DNA from: Nemertoderma westbladi
Lineage: Eukaryota; Xenacoelomorpha; Nemertodermatida; Nemertodermatidae
Direction: 5' to 3'
DNA: 32,640 nt
Assembly: GCA_032718475.1 (NCBI GenBank)
Contig: JAUCBJ010003328.1
Span: 1-32,640 of the forward strand
Each line of letters starts with the position of its first letter. Position 1 is the first letter of the stretch. Both the position numbers and the translations under genes were made by a program. Below the pieces are notes generated by a model. The model searched no databases, was not told the DNA's origin, and was given only the letters and a program-made list of their open reading frames with translations. Shown here in pieces: positions 8,934 to 19,590 of the stretch.

Positions 8934-10012
8934 GCACCCTGGGCGACCTTGCGGTGTGCACCCTGACCCTGGGCGACGTTGAGTGGAGCACCCTGACCCT
9001 GGGCGACGTTGAGTGGAGCACCCTGACCCTGGGCAACGTTGAGTAGAGCACCCTGACCCTGGGCGACCTTGCGGTGTGTACCCTGACCCTGGGCGACGTT
9101 GAGTGGAGCACCCTGACCCTGGGCGACGTTGAATGGAGCACCCTGACTCTGGGCGACGTTGAGTGGAGCACCCTGACCCTGGGCAATGTTGAGTGGAGCA
9201 CCCTGACCCTGGGCGACGTTGAGTGGTGCACCCTGACCCTGGGCGACGTTGAGTGGAGCATCCTGACACTGAGCGACGTTGAGTGGAGCACCCTGACCCT
9301 GGGCGACGTTGAGTGGAGCACCCTGACCCTGGGCAATGTTGAGTGGAGCACCCTGACCCTGGGCGACGTTGAGTGGTGCACCCTGACCCTGGGCGACGTT
9401 GAGTGGAGCATCCTGACACTGAGCGACGTTGAGTGGAGCACCCTGACCCTGGGCGACGTTGAGTGGAGCACCCTGACCCTGGGCGACGTTGAGTGGAGCA
9501 CCCTGACCCTGGGCGATGTTGAGTGGAGCACCCTGACCCTGGGCGACGTTGAGTGGAGCACCCTGACCCTGGGCGACGTTGAGTGGAGCACCCTGACCCT
9601 GGGCGACGTTGAGTGGAGCACCCTGACCCTGGGCGACGTTGAGTGGAGCACCCTGACCCTGGGCGACGTTGAGTGGAGCACCCTGACCCTGGGCGACGTT
9701 GAGTGGAGCACCCTGACTCTGGGCGACGTTGAGTGGTGCACCCTGACCCTGGGCGACGTTGAGTGGAGCACCCTGACCCTGGGCGATGTTGAGTGGAGCA
9801 CCCTGACCCTGGGCGACGTTGAGTGGAGCACCCTGACCCTGGGCGACGTTGAATGGAGCACCCTGACCCTGGGCGACGTTGAGTGGAGCACCCTGACCCG
9901 GGGCGACATGGTGAGGAGCGTCCTGGTCGACATATTTTCTGAACACGAGCTCCCGATCGGTTGGCACTATTCTGATAATATGTACACGGGCAGCCATCAC
10001 CATCCCTTCCAC
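8879..10012 (-). CDS. Possible repeat protein ORF (GQGAPLNVAQ decapeptides), doubtful
   Basis: An open frame runs across the 30 bp array on the minus strand with unique flanks. About 40 non-repetitive residues precede the array (containing AARVHIIRIVPTDRELVFRK) and the basic tail QKAARARNVPREGPTH follows it. The frame has no methionine before an internal ATG (10003-10001) and is stopped upstream at about 10062. The GC content contrasts with AT-rich surroundings, which could reflect coding or only the array's composition. No family recognised. The plus frame also stays open into the right flank (to 10162), so the strand is not determined. Confidence 0.2.
   Translation of the reverse strand: MEGMVMAARVHIIRIVPTDRELVFRKYVDQDAPHHVAPGQGAPLNVAQGQGAPFNVAQGQGAPLNVAQGQGAPLNIAQGQGAPLNVAQGQGAPLNVAQSQGAPLNVAQGQGAPLNVAQGQGAPLNVAQGQGAPLNVAQGQGAPLNVAQGQGAPLNVAQGQGAPLNIAQGQGAPLNVAQGQGAPLNVAQGQGAPLNVAQCQDAPLNVAQGQGAPLNVAQGQGAPLNIAQGQGAPLNVAQGQGAPLNVAQCQDAPLNVAQGQGAPLNVAQGQGAPLNIAQGQGAPLNVAQSQGAPFNVAQGQGAPLNVAQGQGTHRKVAQGQGALLNVAQGQGAPLNVAQGQGAPLNVAQGQGAHRKVAQGAPQKAARARNVPREGPTH
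8934..9900. repeat. GC-rich 30 bp minisatellite, about 32 units
   Basis: Unit GGGCGACGTTGAGTGGAGCA + CCCTGACCCT, in register from 8941 to 9900. A 150 bp (five-unit) block is duplicated: the GGGCAATGTT variant and the variants after it recur at 9181 and 9331. As 30 is a multiple of 3, frames stay open. Plus gives TLTLGDVEWS decapeptides but is stopped by TAG at about 9052. Minus gives GQGAPLNVAQ decapeptides uninterrupted from 10012 to 8879. Changes between units are silent about as often on one strand as on the other, so selection for either reading is not evident. Confidence 0.85.
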
Positions 10013-10162
10013 GTTAGTGGCCGACTTCGCCCACCCAAACAGATTCCACCCACGATCTCCTTACCGGTCGAGTTTACCAACAACGTGGGCCCGGGCAGCG
10101 CCCCCTGGGATGCGATTCGTCTTTGCCTACATGATTATATAAAAGGTGTAATTGAAACATAA

Positions 10163-10843
10163 AAAAATTTGGATATTCTTGTCCCATGCATTTTTACAAG
10201 TATTTTTGTTATTCTATAAATAGTACAATTCAACATACTGTATGTAGTAATTCAATTAATTAATATAATTCAAAAGCTTGAGTTCTAATTTTTGCTATTA
10301 GTTTTTGTAAATATGATAACTTTTATCCAAAAACACATTAGGTTCTAAAATGTCAAACATGTGAGTGCCATATAGTTAGTTTTTTAGTTTATACTAATAT
10401 GATTCATTACAGCAAATGTATTGTAGTTTTGTATTATATTATAAATAATATTATATATTATTTATCTATAATAGTAAATAATAATATAATATCTTAATAA
10501 CTATTTATTCACAAAGAGCGACCAATACATTCTATTTGTAAAGTAATATATTTTATCTAATAACCTTTAACATTAGAGCTCTGTAAAATCAATATAGGGA
10601 AGAATAGAAAAGATATACTTTATATGTCTAGACTCTCTCATTACACTGAAAGTCAACTTGTTTTCCGTTACCATAGACACTGGTGCTTTACTTTACACAT
10701 AAGGTACATTTCCTATTTATTTATTACTCAATTCTAGGTGCGCTTTATCGAAGAATAATGAGGTAAACTCATTACTGCAGAAATAATGAGGGCGGAAACG
10801 TCGTGACTCATTATCGAATACTTCCTCAAGCACGACATCGGCA
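10163..10843. other. Intergenic, no gene seen
   Basis: Strongly AT-rich with simple TAATA/ATAATA stretches around 10430-10500. Two short overlapping minus frames at 10717-10931 extend into the MITE and have no recognisable content. Confidence 0.4.
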
Positions 10844-10847
10844 TTAA

Positions 10848-11558
10848 GGGGGGGGTACACCATTTTGGTCCAAAATATGTCAAAATTTTTTTTATGGTAT
10901 ATTGTAATGCACAATTGAATGGTGTTTCCAAATCTGAAAACCGCTATTTAATAGCTCTTTTAGTTTTCAAGTTATGTAAATTTCCATTTACGGAATCCTA
11001 TTGAAATTACTATTACTATGTATAATGAAAGGTCGATTATCTCCAAATATTTTTTTCATGAAATTGTCAACTTCAAAACCCTACTACTTCTACAATTTTT
11101 GAGTAATTAGTCTGAAACTTCCTGTGGGTGTCTAGATAGCCACCCTGCATAAAAGTATCAGGCAACTTTTCGAAATTTTTTGTTAATAAAATTTAATACT
11201 ATTTATAAAAAACCTAAAAATTTGCATAAATTTGCAGCGCCACCTAGCAGAGCAGAATTATTTTAACAAAATTTCGCCTGATAGTTATGTTGCCCCATCT
11301 TTGATCTATCATATAAAATAACTTTCATGTGATTAGGTTCAAAACTGTAAAAGCCTTAGGGTTTTAAGCGCAACCAAGTTTTTTTTGTTGTTAACTAGTA
11401 TTAACTAATATTAAATAGCGAAAAAAAAAAATTTTCTGACCTGTCATGTAGAATAGCATCTTAGGCACCTATATGCCAAATTTTAGCCAAAATCAAACAA
11501 TTTTGAAACGCTGAGAGTGATAAATCGAAGAGTTGTCCGAAAATGGTGTACCCCCCCC
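10848..11558. mobile_element. Non-autonomous piggyBac-type MITE, 711 bp
   Basis: The left end is TTAA followed by eight G and TACACCATTTTGG; the right end is CCGAAAATGGTGTA, eight C, then TTAA. The ends are inverted repeats of about 21 bp. The flanking TTAA (10844-10847 and 11559-11562) matches the target-site duplication of the piggyBac superfamily. The interior is AT-rich, has no transposase frame, and includes an A9 tract near 11421. Intact TIRs and TSDs suggest a comparatively recent insertion. The transposase pseudogene at 28 kb does not show this same terminus, so a different piggyBac source is likely. Confidence 0.85.
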
Positions 11559-11562
11559 TTAA

Positions 11563-11964
11563 GTACCCAAACGTGGTCCACTATTCGAAAACAGGGACAC
11601 GGCCTACCATAGTAGGTGCCCCTGCACACTGCCCCTCTGCATCCTTGGACGATGTTGATCTGTAAATACAAAATATATTGTGTGAAAATATATTATAATA
11701 TCTTCATAAAATACCTTTTAGGGTTAGCCACAAAATGACCACTATAATAAATATATCAGATTGAAAAAATGAAAAACTATAGATTGCGTTCAATGTAGAT
11801 TGCTTTTTCTCAAGAATATTTTGCAGGTACAGCTTTAGTATTTAGTATTCTATATTACAAATTCAGAACATTGTTATATACATTTACAACATACTACTAT
11901 TTTTAATTTTAGTAACTGTGTGTTGAGTTATGACATTAAAGAATAAACATGACAATAAACTCAC
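11563..11964. other. Intergenic or intronic, no gene seen
   Basis: AT-rich. If the minus-strand exon at 11965-12992 is real, this would be its downstream intron, beginning GTGAGT on the minus strand. Confidence 0.3.
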
Positions 11965-12992
11965 CCGTTGTAACTGCAATGATTCTAGTCGCATGTAAAA
12001 GCCTTTGAGTTCCTTCGATGAGCTTATGAAGGATGGAAGACTCGATACTAGGGGTATTGTCGGCGGGTCGTTCATCGGCTCCAACTTCGCGTCCGTGGTA
12101 ATCACCGGTAGATTAACAATCGTGTTTGTTTGGGGTATCACCGGTAGTTTAACAATCGTGTTTGTTTGGGGTATCACTGGTAGATTAACAATCGTGTTTG
12201 TTTGGGGTATCACCGGTAGTTTAACAATCGTGTTTGTTTGGGGTATCACTGGTAGATTAACAATCGTGTTTGTTTGGGGTATCACCGGTAGATTAACAAT
12301 CGTGTTTGTTTGGGGTATCACCGGTAGATTAACAATCGTGTTTGTTTGGGGTATCACTGGTAGTTTAACAATCGTGTTTGTTTGGGGTATCACCGTTAGA
12401 TTAACAATCGTGTTTGTTTGGGGTATCACCGGTAGATTAACAATCGTGTTTGTTTGGGGTATCACAGGTAGATTAACAATCGTGTTTGTTTGGGGTAATC
12501 ACCGGTAGATTAACAATCGTGTTTGTTTGGGGTATCACCGGTAGATTAACAATCGTGTTTGTTTGGGGTATCACCGGTAGATTAACAATCGTGTTTGTTT
12601 GGGGTATCACCGGTAGATTAACAATCGTGTTTGTTTGGGGTATCACCGGTAGATTAACAATCGTGTTTGTTTGGGGTATCACCGTTAGATTAACAATCGT
12701 GTTTGTTTGGGGTATCACCGGTAGATTAACAATCGTGTTTGTTTGGGGTATCACCGGTAGATTAACAATCGTGTTTGTTTGGGGTATCACCGGTAGATTA
12801 ACAATCGTGTTTGTTTGGGGTATCACCGGTAGATTAACAATCGTGTTTGTTTGGGGTATCACCGGTAGATTAACAATCGTGTTTGTTTGGGGTATTACCG
12901 GTAGATTAACAATCGTGTTTGTTTGGGGTATCACTGGTAGATTAACAATCGTGTTTCCAGTGGTTGTTGGTTCTACTATCCGTATGAACGAT
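11965..12992 (-). CDS. Candidate minus-strand exon containing the 36 bp repeat (frameshifted)
   Basis: On the minus strand the repeat reads as dodecapeptides IPQTNTIVNLPV. It runs into a unique tail ITTDAKLEPMNDPPTIPL...KGFYMRLESLQLQR ending exactly at a good donor CGG|GTGAGT (11965/11964), phase 0. A possible acceptor GAGTCAG|ATCG lies at 12993, where the frame reads SFIRIVEPTTTGN into the array. One extra base near 12497 breaks the frame in mid-array, so the copy is either a pseudogene, polymorphic, or carries an assembly error. The helical, charged tail looks protein-like, but no family is recognised. The plus strand also has open frames (GITGRLTIVFVW). Confidence 0.35.
12101..12956. repeat. 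36 bp minisatellite, about 23.7 units
   Basis: Unit ATCACCGGTAGATTAACAAT + CGTGTTTGTTTGGGGT. Variants: AGTTTAAC (three units, all left of 12380), ACTGG, ACCGTTAG (two units), and one ACAGG. One unit carries an inserted A at about 12497. Variant units cluster in the left half while the right half is nearly homogeneous, suggesting recent expansion of the right part. Confidence 0.9.
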
Positions 12993-13054
12993 CTGACTCC
13001 AACTCCAGCAGAGTGAAAATATAACGCCGTAGTATGGGGATGCTCAGCCAACAC

Positions 13055-13090
13055 GTTCGTGGGGCCTTCGCGCAGCACGAGGCCCAGTTA
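13055..13090 (+). repeat. Terminal fragment of the dispersed repeat
   Basis: CGTGGGGCCTTCGCGCAGCA and CGAGGCCCAGTT match the start of copy A (3284-3316) with few changes. No matching body follows. It overlaps an extended minus ORF leader next to the 36 bp array. Confidence 0.45.
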
Positions 13091-13228
13091 TGAGATACAA
13101 ATTAAAATTGTGCGACTGTATCACAAAATCAGGTTATGAGAGATTAACCCACACCACCAATTAATCAAAGAAAGGGGGAAAGTACGTGTTCACCCCTTTT
13201 AATCTGCACCCCCCCCCCCTCCCACCAA

Positions 13229-13320
13229 TACATAACCGCGACATCTACCACCCACGGAAGGGTAGCACGAACTTTACATAACCGCGACATCTACCACCCA
13301 CGGAAGGGTAGCACGAACTT
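13229..13320. repeat. 46 bp perfect tandem duplication
   Basis: Two identical 46 bp units, 13229-13274 and 13275-13320, beginning TACATAACCGCGACATCTAC and ending GGGTAGCACGAACT. The position follows a C11 tract at 13209-13219. Confidence 0.9.
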
Positions 13321-13817
13321 ATTTCCAAACGCACGTTCAATATGCAAAGCCAGGTGGTTTATAGGAATATAATCAATGCAGTACTCGTCTTCATTATAAG
13401 CCTCTTTGTGTTCGACCTGTTTTGTATTAAAATATATTTATTAAACGCAGGCTGACGCTCTTTATAATAATAATACCTAGGGATGCAGCTTGGGAAAGGA
13501 GCAGGTTACAGTGGCACGTTATTTTAACCAAAACAATAAAGTAAACACAATAGAACAGGTTACAGTTTTATTTTTGAGAGTAATCAGCTGTTGTTATTTG
13601 CGTCCAATTTCCCCTGGAGAGGGATTAATTTTTATTGCGTCCAGTCCCCCCCCCCCCCCCCCCCTATCTTGAAATCAAATACCAAAAATATATTTATTAT
13701 ATGAACAATCTATTTGGAAATTGTAAGTTCGGCCTATCTCTTTACCATAAGCTCAGTATCTTTATCTGGTGTGTTTTTATTATTTTACCAATTATTTAAT
13801 ACGTTTGATAGAATTGA
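13321..13817. other. Intergenic, no gene seen
   Basis: AT-rich with a C19 tract at 13646-13664. The word TTTTAACCAAAACAATAAA at about 13523 recurs as AACCAAAACAATAAA near 16178 and 29794, perhaps a minor repeat terminus. Short frames here have no recognisable content. Confidence 0.35.
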
Positions 13818-14147
13818 ACAACACCGCCCAACACAACCAACTCTCTATCCGCCTCGAGCTGTCGAGCATCGAGAATACGAGAAACTCGATCGAAATACCT
13901 GCTTATCCCAGTAGTATCCGTCCGTAGTCACCGGACCGCTGCGGTTTACTCCCGTAGAACAGTAGAATTCCCGCAGCTTTCGACCCAATTCGACAACGAA
14001 TTCGCTTCACACTTTCACGTCGCAGAGAACGTAATCCAGTGCGATACAAGTATGCCCGGCGTTCAACCATTTCCCCCAGGCGATACCAGGATCCGGGCCG
14101 CCGCTAAACCCAGATCGCAATCCTCGTCGATTCGTCCAGTCGTCGAC
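13818..14147 (+). CDS. Candidate exon in a CpG-rich island
   Basis: A frame is open for 110 codons from a stop at 13815-13817 to a consensus donor GTCGAC|GTAAGT (14148), phase 0. The only ATG is at 14052 (MPGVQPFPPGDTR...), so either that is the start of a 32-residue first-exon peptide or the exon begins at an upstream acceptor such as TATCCGCCTCGAG. The island 13840-14440 is rich in CG dinucleotides against an AT-rich background, as promoters and first exons often are. No family is recognised and no downstream exon was identified. Overlapping minus frames (14104-14467) are also open, so coding is not proven. Confidence 0.3.
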
Positions 14148-14469
14148 GTAAGTCAGTAAGTGGGACTCTTCCCACCGCACTCCAAGGTGGGTGACCGGAG
14201 TGAGGCATGAGGAACTTGGCAGTGGCCCGCATTACGATCTGACCGACCGCCGTATTCCCAGTGTCTGAGTGTAGTAAGAATCGAAATAGAATCGTAGTGA
14301 CAAACAAGCAATTCCGTAGCACTGCGTAGTATTCCCCCGTTAATCACCTCTTGAAGCAACTCGGCTGCTCGGGTCCAGATACATCGGACTGTCGGGAGCG
14401 TTTCAGACAGTAATGGAGCGGCATTTGCGAATATTTCCAATGGTTTTATAATAAATAGGGGATTCAACA

Positions 14470-16507
14470 GTTCAATGCTAAAACAAATGGATTATTCCTA
14501 ACCCCACCCCAATACAGCAATATACCTAACAGTATATAGCTTAGGTACCACAGTCTGACAGTACCATAATCAGTACAGTCAGCCTACGCTAATTTCACAG
14601 CAAAGTCCTTGTCATGGCCTGTGTGTAGTAGGCCATGGGTGGTACCTACGGTGCGCACTACAACGGCAGTACAGCAATACGGTGTACCGTGCCAATGACT
14701 GAATGATTAGCGGTAACTATCTAAACTATTATATTATTATTACCGGTGCCGGTACTGGGCTAATTAGGCCTAAACTATAATCACCGCAAGGGTTCCGGGG
14801 CCATGTTTAATTAGATTACATGATATGGCATGTCTGCAGTGTATGGTACCGGCTGACCAGTATTGCAGTATTGACTGATTGCAGGATTCGAGGTAGAATT
14901 ATATGTCAGATGCCGTCCAATCCGATCCGATCCGATGCAATTCAGCAATTATTCTAGCTACAACTGTCAGACTGCAGACTGTACAAGCCTAGCTGCTTAG
15001 GCCTACTTCTGTTTTGCCTATCACAGTTTCTCTAACGCAATATCCCTTTAATTGAATATCAGAATAATCCACCTATCTTTGCGGTGTTTTATTTAATTAA
15101 TATAGGGCATAATAAATTAGTAGAGGAGCTAGATCTGAAAACTGATTATACCGCGGTTATACGGCGCCTACACTTTTCTTTACTGCAATGAAAGCCGGTG
15201 TATAGCTATATAGTACCCGGCTGCGTAGGGTTCCAGGACGAAGGTCAGAAAAAAAGCACTACTGTATGGTCATTTTTCGACCGTCGACACAAAGCCGCTA
15301 CGAAGTTATTATGGGACAGGATGGTGATGCTCGGTAGACAGTGGCGGTTCTAGGGGGGGGGGGGGGGAAGGGGGCATCTGCCCCTCCGCAGGTATCTTGG
15401 GGGGGGGGGGGCTTGCCCCCTCCCTAGCGAAAGGTAATGTGGTAAATCCGTACCAGTGGGTACCGACTTGCTCGAAAACAGACCTCTCTGGGAAAAGACT
15501 TCTATTTTTTTTCAAAATTTAGTTACTACCCGGAGATATCCATTATAAAACACTCTGATATTTTTGTAAAATTCTGGAACTTTGGGAATTCGGGAAAAAA
15601 TCGGGAAATTTTCTTCAAAGTTTTCTTCTTCGAACTGTAGCTTGTTTCCGAAACGTGCAGTGGCGTGCAGAAGGGGGGGGGGGGGCACCTTCCAAGGGGC
15701 GCCAAAATTTGAGCAGTAGTGGCATCATAGCCAGCTGATAGTATAATGGTGGTTCCAAGTTTAGCTTATTGATGCTAGACATTTAGCCCATCCAACATAC
15801 AAACATAGTAGTTTGGTTCTGTATTGGTTGCATAGCCTTTCAGCACTGCCCACATTGCACATGTGAAGGTGTCACAGGTGAGAAGGTAGATGTCTCCTGC
15901 GATTGGTCCATGGTATGGTCACTGGAAATATCTCCATTGGTAAGTTCAGTGGCTTTGTGGTTTAAGGCATGTGCAAGTAAATTTAAGCAGTAAATTTCTT
16001 AATATAATATAATTTTGCAATTAAAATAGTCATTTAATTACTTCAATATTTTCCACTACCACACATGTTATGAAAGTTTGTGCGGCTAAAATACTAAAGT
16101 ATATTTATTGCCTCTTAAATAATTAAATATAAGATAATTATTTTATTGCGCAGAACACCATCTCCATACCGAAACCTAACTAACCAAAACAATAAACGAT
16201 ATCATTACAAATTAATGGAAAGGAGTGCCACACACGTCGCGTCTCTCCTCCACATCTTTGGAACGATACGGGTTACCACCAGCTGACGGCTGCGACCCTT
16301 CCATTAACTAAATAATTAGATAATTAGACATAGACGGGTTTAGACAAAGTTGTTGTTAGGAATGTTTTTGTTGAACGATTTAAAGCTGGCGTTTATAAAC
16401 GTTTACAAGTCCGAAAAATTGACCTCAGCAAATTAAATATTTTGCCCCCCCCCCCCCCCCCATTGTAGCTAAAACATTACATGTATTACGTGAAATACTG
16501 TATTACA
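14470..16507. other. Intergenic with transposon-end-like motifs and G tracts
   Basis: No supported gene. ACCGGTA-type words are frequent at 14740-14860. GATCC repeats lie at 14921-14938. CAGTGGCGGTTCTAG followed by G15 (15341-15367) and CAGTGGCGTGCAG followed by G14 (15658-15686) resemble CAGTGGCG-type DNA-transposon ends. G13 is at 15399 and C17 at 16445-16461. An imperfect hairpin with TTAATGGAA/TTCCATTAA ends spans about 16213-16306. Confidence 0.35.
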
Positions 16508-17291
16508 CATTCGCGCAGCACGAGACTCAGTTAACGAGAATCTGTACCGATACGTACCAAGTTTGGTTAAATTTCAGCAATGATTAGCCGACTTATTTCG
16601 ATTTTTATCAAAAGTCTGAAACTACTGGTACCGACTGACAGAGTGTATGATTTTTGTCCAAACTTAAAAATCCTTCTAAACTTTTGGAAGACTATGTTTA
16701 ACACTTGTACTCTCTTTGAGGTCATTTTTGACCCATCGGAGATTTAAACTTACACAATTTTATCACACATTGATATTTTATCTCGAAATTTTGTGACTTT
16801 TTTATTTTATAGTACTTCTCAATTAGAAAAACAAAAATGTAAAAATTTGCAAGGGGGTCTACAAGGGGGTACACAACCAATACAAATTAAATTTAAAGGT
16901 AAGCATTATGAGACTATTTTTATATATCCAGTATCTAGTCTCAGAATTGCGTCGCGTGAGGTAACTTTTGTTATTCCCCATTCAAATGAGTTTTACACAA
17001 AACTTCAAGATGCTTTAATTATTACTAAATGTGTACTGTACGTTAGGATCGACGAGAGGACAACTCACACATTTATATATTAAATTAAACCGCGCCGCGG
17101 GTACTATGTGGAGCAATATTAAAATAGACCTCAATGAGAAGCGATTGAGAACAGCTGAAACTTAATTTCATCAATTAATGGCTCATCAATCAATGACTGA
17201 GTTATTAGCGACGACAACGACGACAAACAATTCGTGAATGGTACCCATTTGTTAAGGCTTCACTCACTTCGTGGCTTGCCCCACAAACAGC
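16508..17291 (+). repeat. Dispersed repeat, copy B
   Basis: It starts CGCGCAGCACGAGACTCAGT and ends AAGGCTTCACTCACTTCGTG + GCTTGCCCCACAAACAGC, sharing ordered landmarks with copy A (ACCGACTGACAGAGTGTATG, TTCTAAACTTTTG, AATGGTACCCAT). The terminal GCCCCACAAACA is the reverse complement of TGTTTGTGGGGC, the start of copy A, which implies terminal inverted repeats. An unassigned 96-codon frame (16793-17083) lies inside; it is AT-rich and unrecognised, and copy A has no counterpart. Confidence 0.5.
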
Positions 17292-17582
17292 TAACATAAA
17301 AAATATTATACAAACCAAAATAAACTTAATAAATGGAAAGGGAAAATTAATCTAATTAATTTATTGAATCGCGGTTAACGTTAATTCGTGTTTGACCTTG
17401 TTAATTAGATTTAATAATTTATATAACAAACATTTAGTTTTACTGTATAATTAATGAACAATATTACAGCTGTTTAAACAATGTAGAATCAGTTTGTGTT
17501 ATGCAATGGAGTAACAATGTCCGTTATAATGGCTAACACAATAAGAATAAGAACATAAAGAAAGTTGTTAAAACATACTTAC

Positions 17583-17752
17583 GCAAAAAAACTGCGATGG
17601 AGGAGTGACAGTGGCACCATGCCAGATAGGTTGGAGTTATACCCGATTATTCCCCGTTTTACGTTGAGGTTTTTGCTACGTATTTGTAGGTACTGTTCAC
17701 TATCGACAGCAAGGGCCAGTGCAACTACCAAGAATAACATAAACCAATTCAT
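17583..17752 (-). CDS. Probable first exon of a secreted protein
   Basis: On the minus strand, ATG at 17752 opens 56 codons that end at a consensus donor TTTGC|GTAAGT (17583/17582) in phase 2. The first 18 residues (MNWFMLFLVVALALAVDS) form a textbook signal peptide: short N-region, hydrophobic core and a plausible cleavage near ALA-VDS. The mature start is EQYLQIRSKNLNVKRGIIGY, containing a KR dibasic site, with one N-x-S sequon (NLS) beyond it. The reading frame alone is under 60 codons. Downstream exons (lower coordinates) were not identified and no family is recognised. The coincidence of signal peptide and splice donor is the evidence. Confidence 0.5.
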
Positions 17753-18267
17753 ATTATTTGATTTGCGATTGAGAATTAAAGTTCAGCTAATAATACGTTT
17801 ATACCCAAAATAATATATACAGTACGGTATTGTTGGTAGTTATAATAACTACAGTACTTTCGGTATTCTTATGTATTCGTGAAATAAAAAAAATAATAAT
17901 GTAGATTTTTTATCAGCAGTTGGATCAGAATGTTTTAGTTTTGGATAAAACTACTACATTTTATGCGATGATCCAATTAAATAGCTCTCATTATTTCTCA
18001 CAAGTTTATTAGTAAGTCGATAATTCTACTTTCGAAACACGTCGCCTTTTATCGCCAAATCATTAATTTGTGCTTCACAATCCGTCAATCAAATATAATT
18101 CTTCTTTTTATTATTATTAAACACCTCGTATAATATTTAGAGAGTGAGAAAAAAAACACCAAGGTTACGTATAACACTAACAGGTGAATATTTCCTAATT
18201 AAAAATCACACGAATAAAATAAAAACTCAAGTAAAATTCAATGCAATAATATATTTATTTACAGGTA
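17753..18267. other. Possible upstream region of the secreted-protein exon; no other gene seen
   Basis: AT-rich. On the minus strand it would hold the promoter and 5' UTR of the exon ending at 17752. TATATA at 17813-17818 lies about 60 bp upstream of the ATG and could be a TATA element (speculative). Confidence 0.25.
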
Positions 18268-18390
18268 AAATTACATACAATGGGGTCTACTAGTGATACA
18301 GTATAATATATTTACAAAGCTTTATTAAATTACATACAATGGGGTCTACTAGTGATACAGTATAATATATTTACAAAGCTTTATTAAATT
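18268..18390. repeat. 59 bp tandem duplication
   Basis: Two copies (18268-18326 and 18327-18385) of AAATTACATACAATGGGGTC + TACTAGTGATACAG..., essentially identical. Confidence 0.9.
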
Positions 18391-18588
18391 AACAATACCT
18401 CAGTGGATTTTTTACCTTCGAATAAAATAATCTTTGTTCGTCGAGTTTACGACATCAACCGGTAAATTATTCCATATATTAACTATTCGATTACTAAAGG
18501 AGAACTAACTAATCTGGAGGCTGGAACGTTGTTGAAACAGTTTGTAATTATGACCTCGCGACCCTGGCCTATTAGCACTTTTGAAAAA

Positions 18589-18740
18589 TACATCGGTCTT
18601 GAACTTATTTATGTCCCTCTTGATTTATTTATATGTCAGTCTTGATTTATTAATGTCGATTTTGAATATATTTATGCCGCACTTGATTTAATTATCTCGC
18701 CCTTGAATTATTATTGCCGCCCTTGAATTATTATTCACGA
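18589..18740. repeat. Degenerate short tandem repeat
   Basis: About six diverged units around CTTGATTTATTTATGTC / CTTGAATTATTATTGCCGCC, spaced 25-30 bp. The last two units are almost identical. This is an old, decaying array. Confidence 0.6.
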
Positions 18741-19086
18741 TCACATCACGATATCTATTTATAATGTTCTCCAGATGGTGATTTTTGGCTAAAGATCAGT
18801 TAGTGAGTCAATCAGTCAGTTGGCCACAAGTAATTCTTACAGTAAGTAACATTTTGAACATAAATTATATTTTTTAGTAGAATATCTCCTCAAAAGGGCA
18901 AAATTTGTACTGATTCATCAATCACGAACAACAGACTTCATCATGTGTATACCCATTTTTAATACACTTCGATGAGAGGGATGTTATAAAAAATTTATTT
19001 AAAATTTATTAAAATCTTAACTCATTATTAGTAAATTAAGTTTAAATTTTATAATTTAATTAAATGTAAATTAAAAGTAAATTTGT

Positions 19087-19590
19087 GGTTCCAATGAGAA
19101 TCTATTTCAAGTTCAGATGAGTATACAACATATAATGATTTCTGATCACTAAGCATAGGGTGAAAAGTAACAAAGAAATTTGTTAAGTGTCATACTGAAA
19201 AAATTGTTTGCTGTGGTAAAATAATTTTTTTAATTCACTAAACAGTAAGCTGACGATTGCGGTTCCAATGAGACTATTTTCAACTTCATACGACCTTCCA
19301 AACTCTTGTTACAGCATATTATGACTTCTGATCACTACCTGACTACGCCTAGGTTGAAAAGTCGATTTTTGACATTTCTCATACTGAAAAAATTGTTCGC
19401 TGTTGAAAATAAATATTTTTTAATCCACTAACAGTAAACCGACGATTGCGGTTCCAATGAGACTATTTTCAACTTTATACGACCTCCCAAACTCTTCTTA
19501 CAACATATTAATGATTCCGATCATTATGCCTAAGGTGAAAATTAGTTTTTGTCGACGCAACAGATGAAAAATGATGTCTACTGATGAAAA
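19087..19590. repeat. Tandem repeat of about 174-189 bp, nearly three units
   Basis: Units begin GGTTCCAATGAGA at 19087, 19261 and 19450. Each contains ACATATTA(A)TGA..CGATCA-like, AGGTGAAAA and CATACTGAAAAAATTGTT landmarks and ends GACGATTGC. Divergence is about 20 per cent by eye. The third unit is truncated and changes into unrelated sequence near 19590. Confidence 0.75.

Noticed and set aside
16793-17083. 96-codon ORF
   Set aside because: It lies within dispersed-repeat copy B, is AT-rich and has no recognised motif; copy A shows no counterpart.
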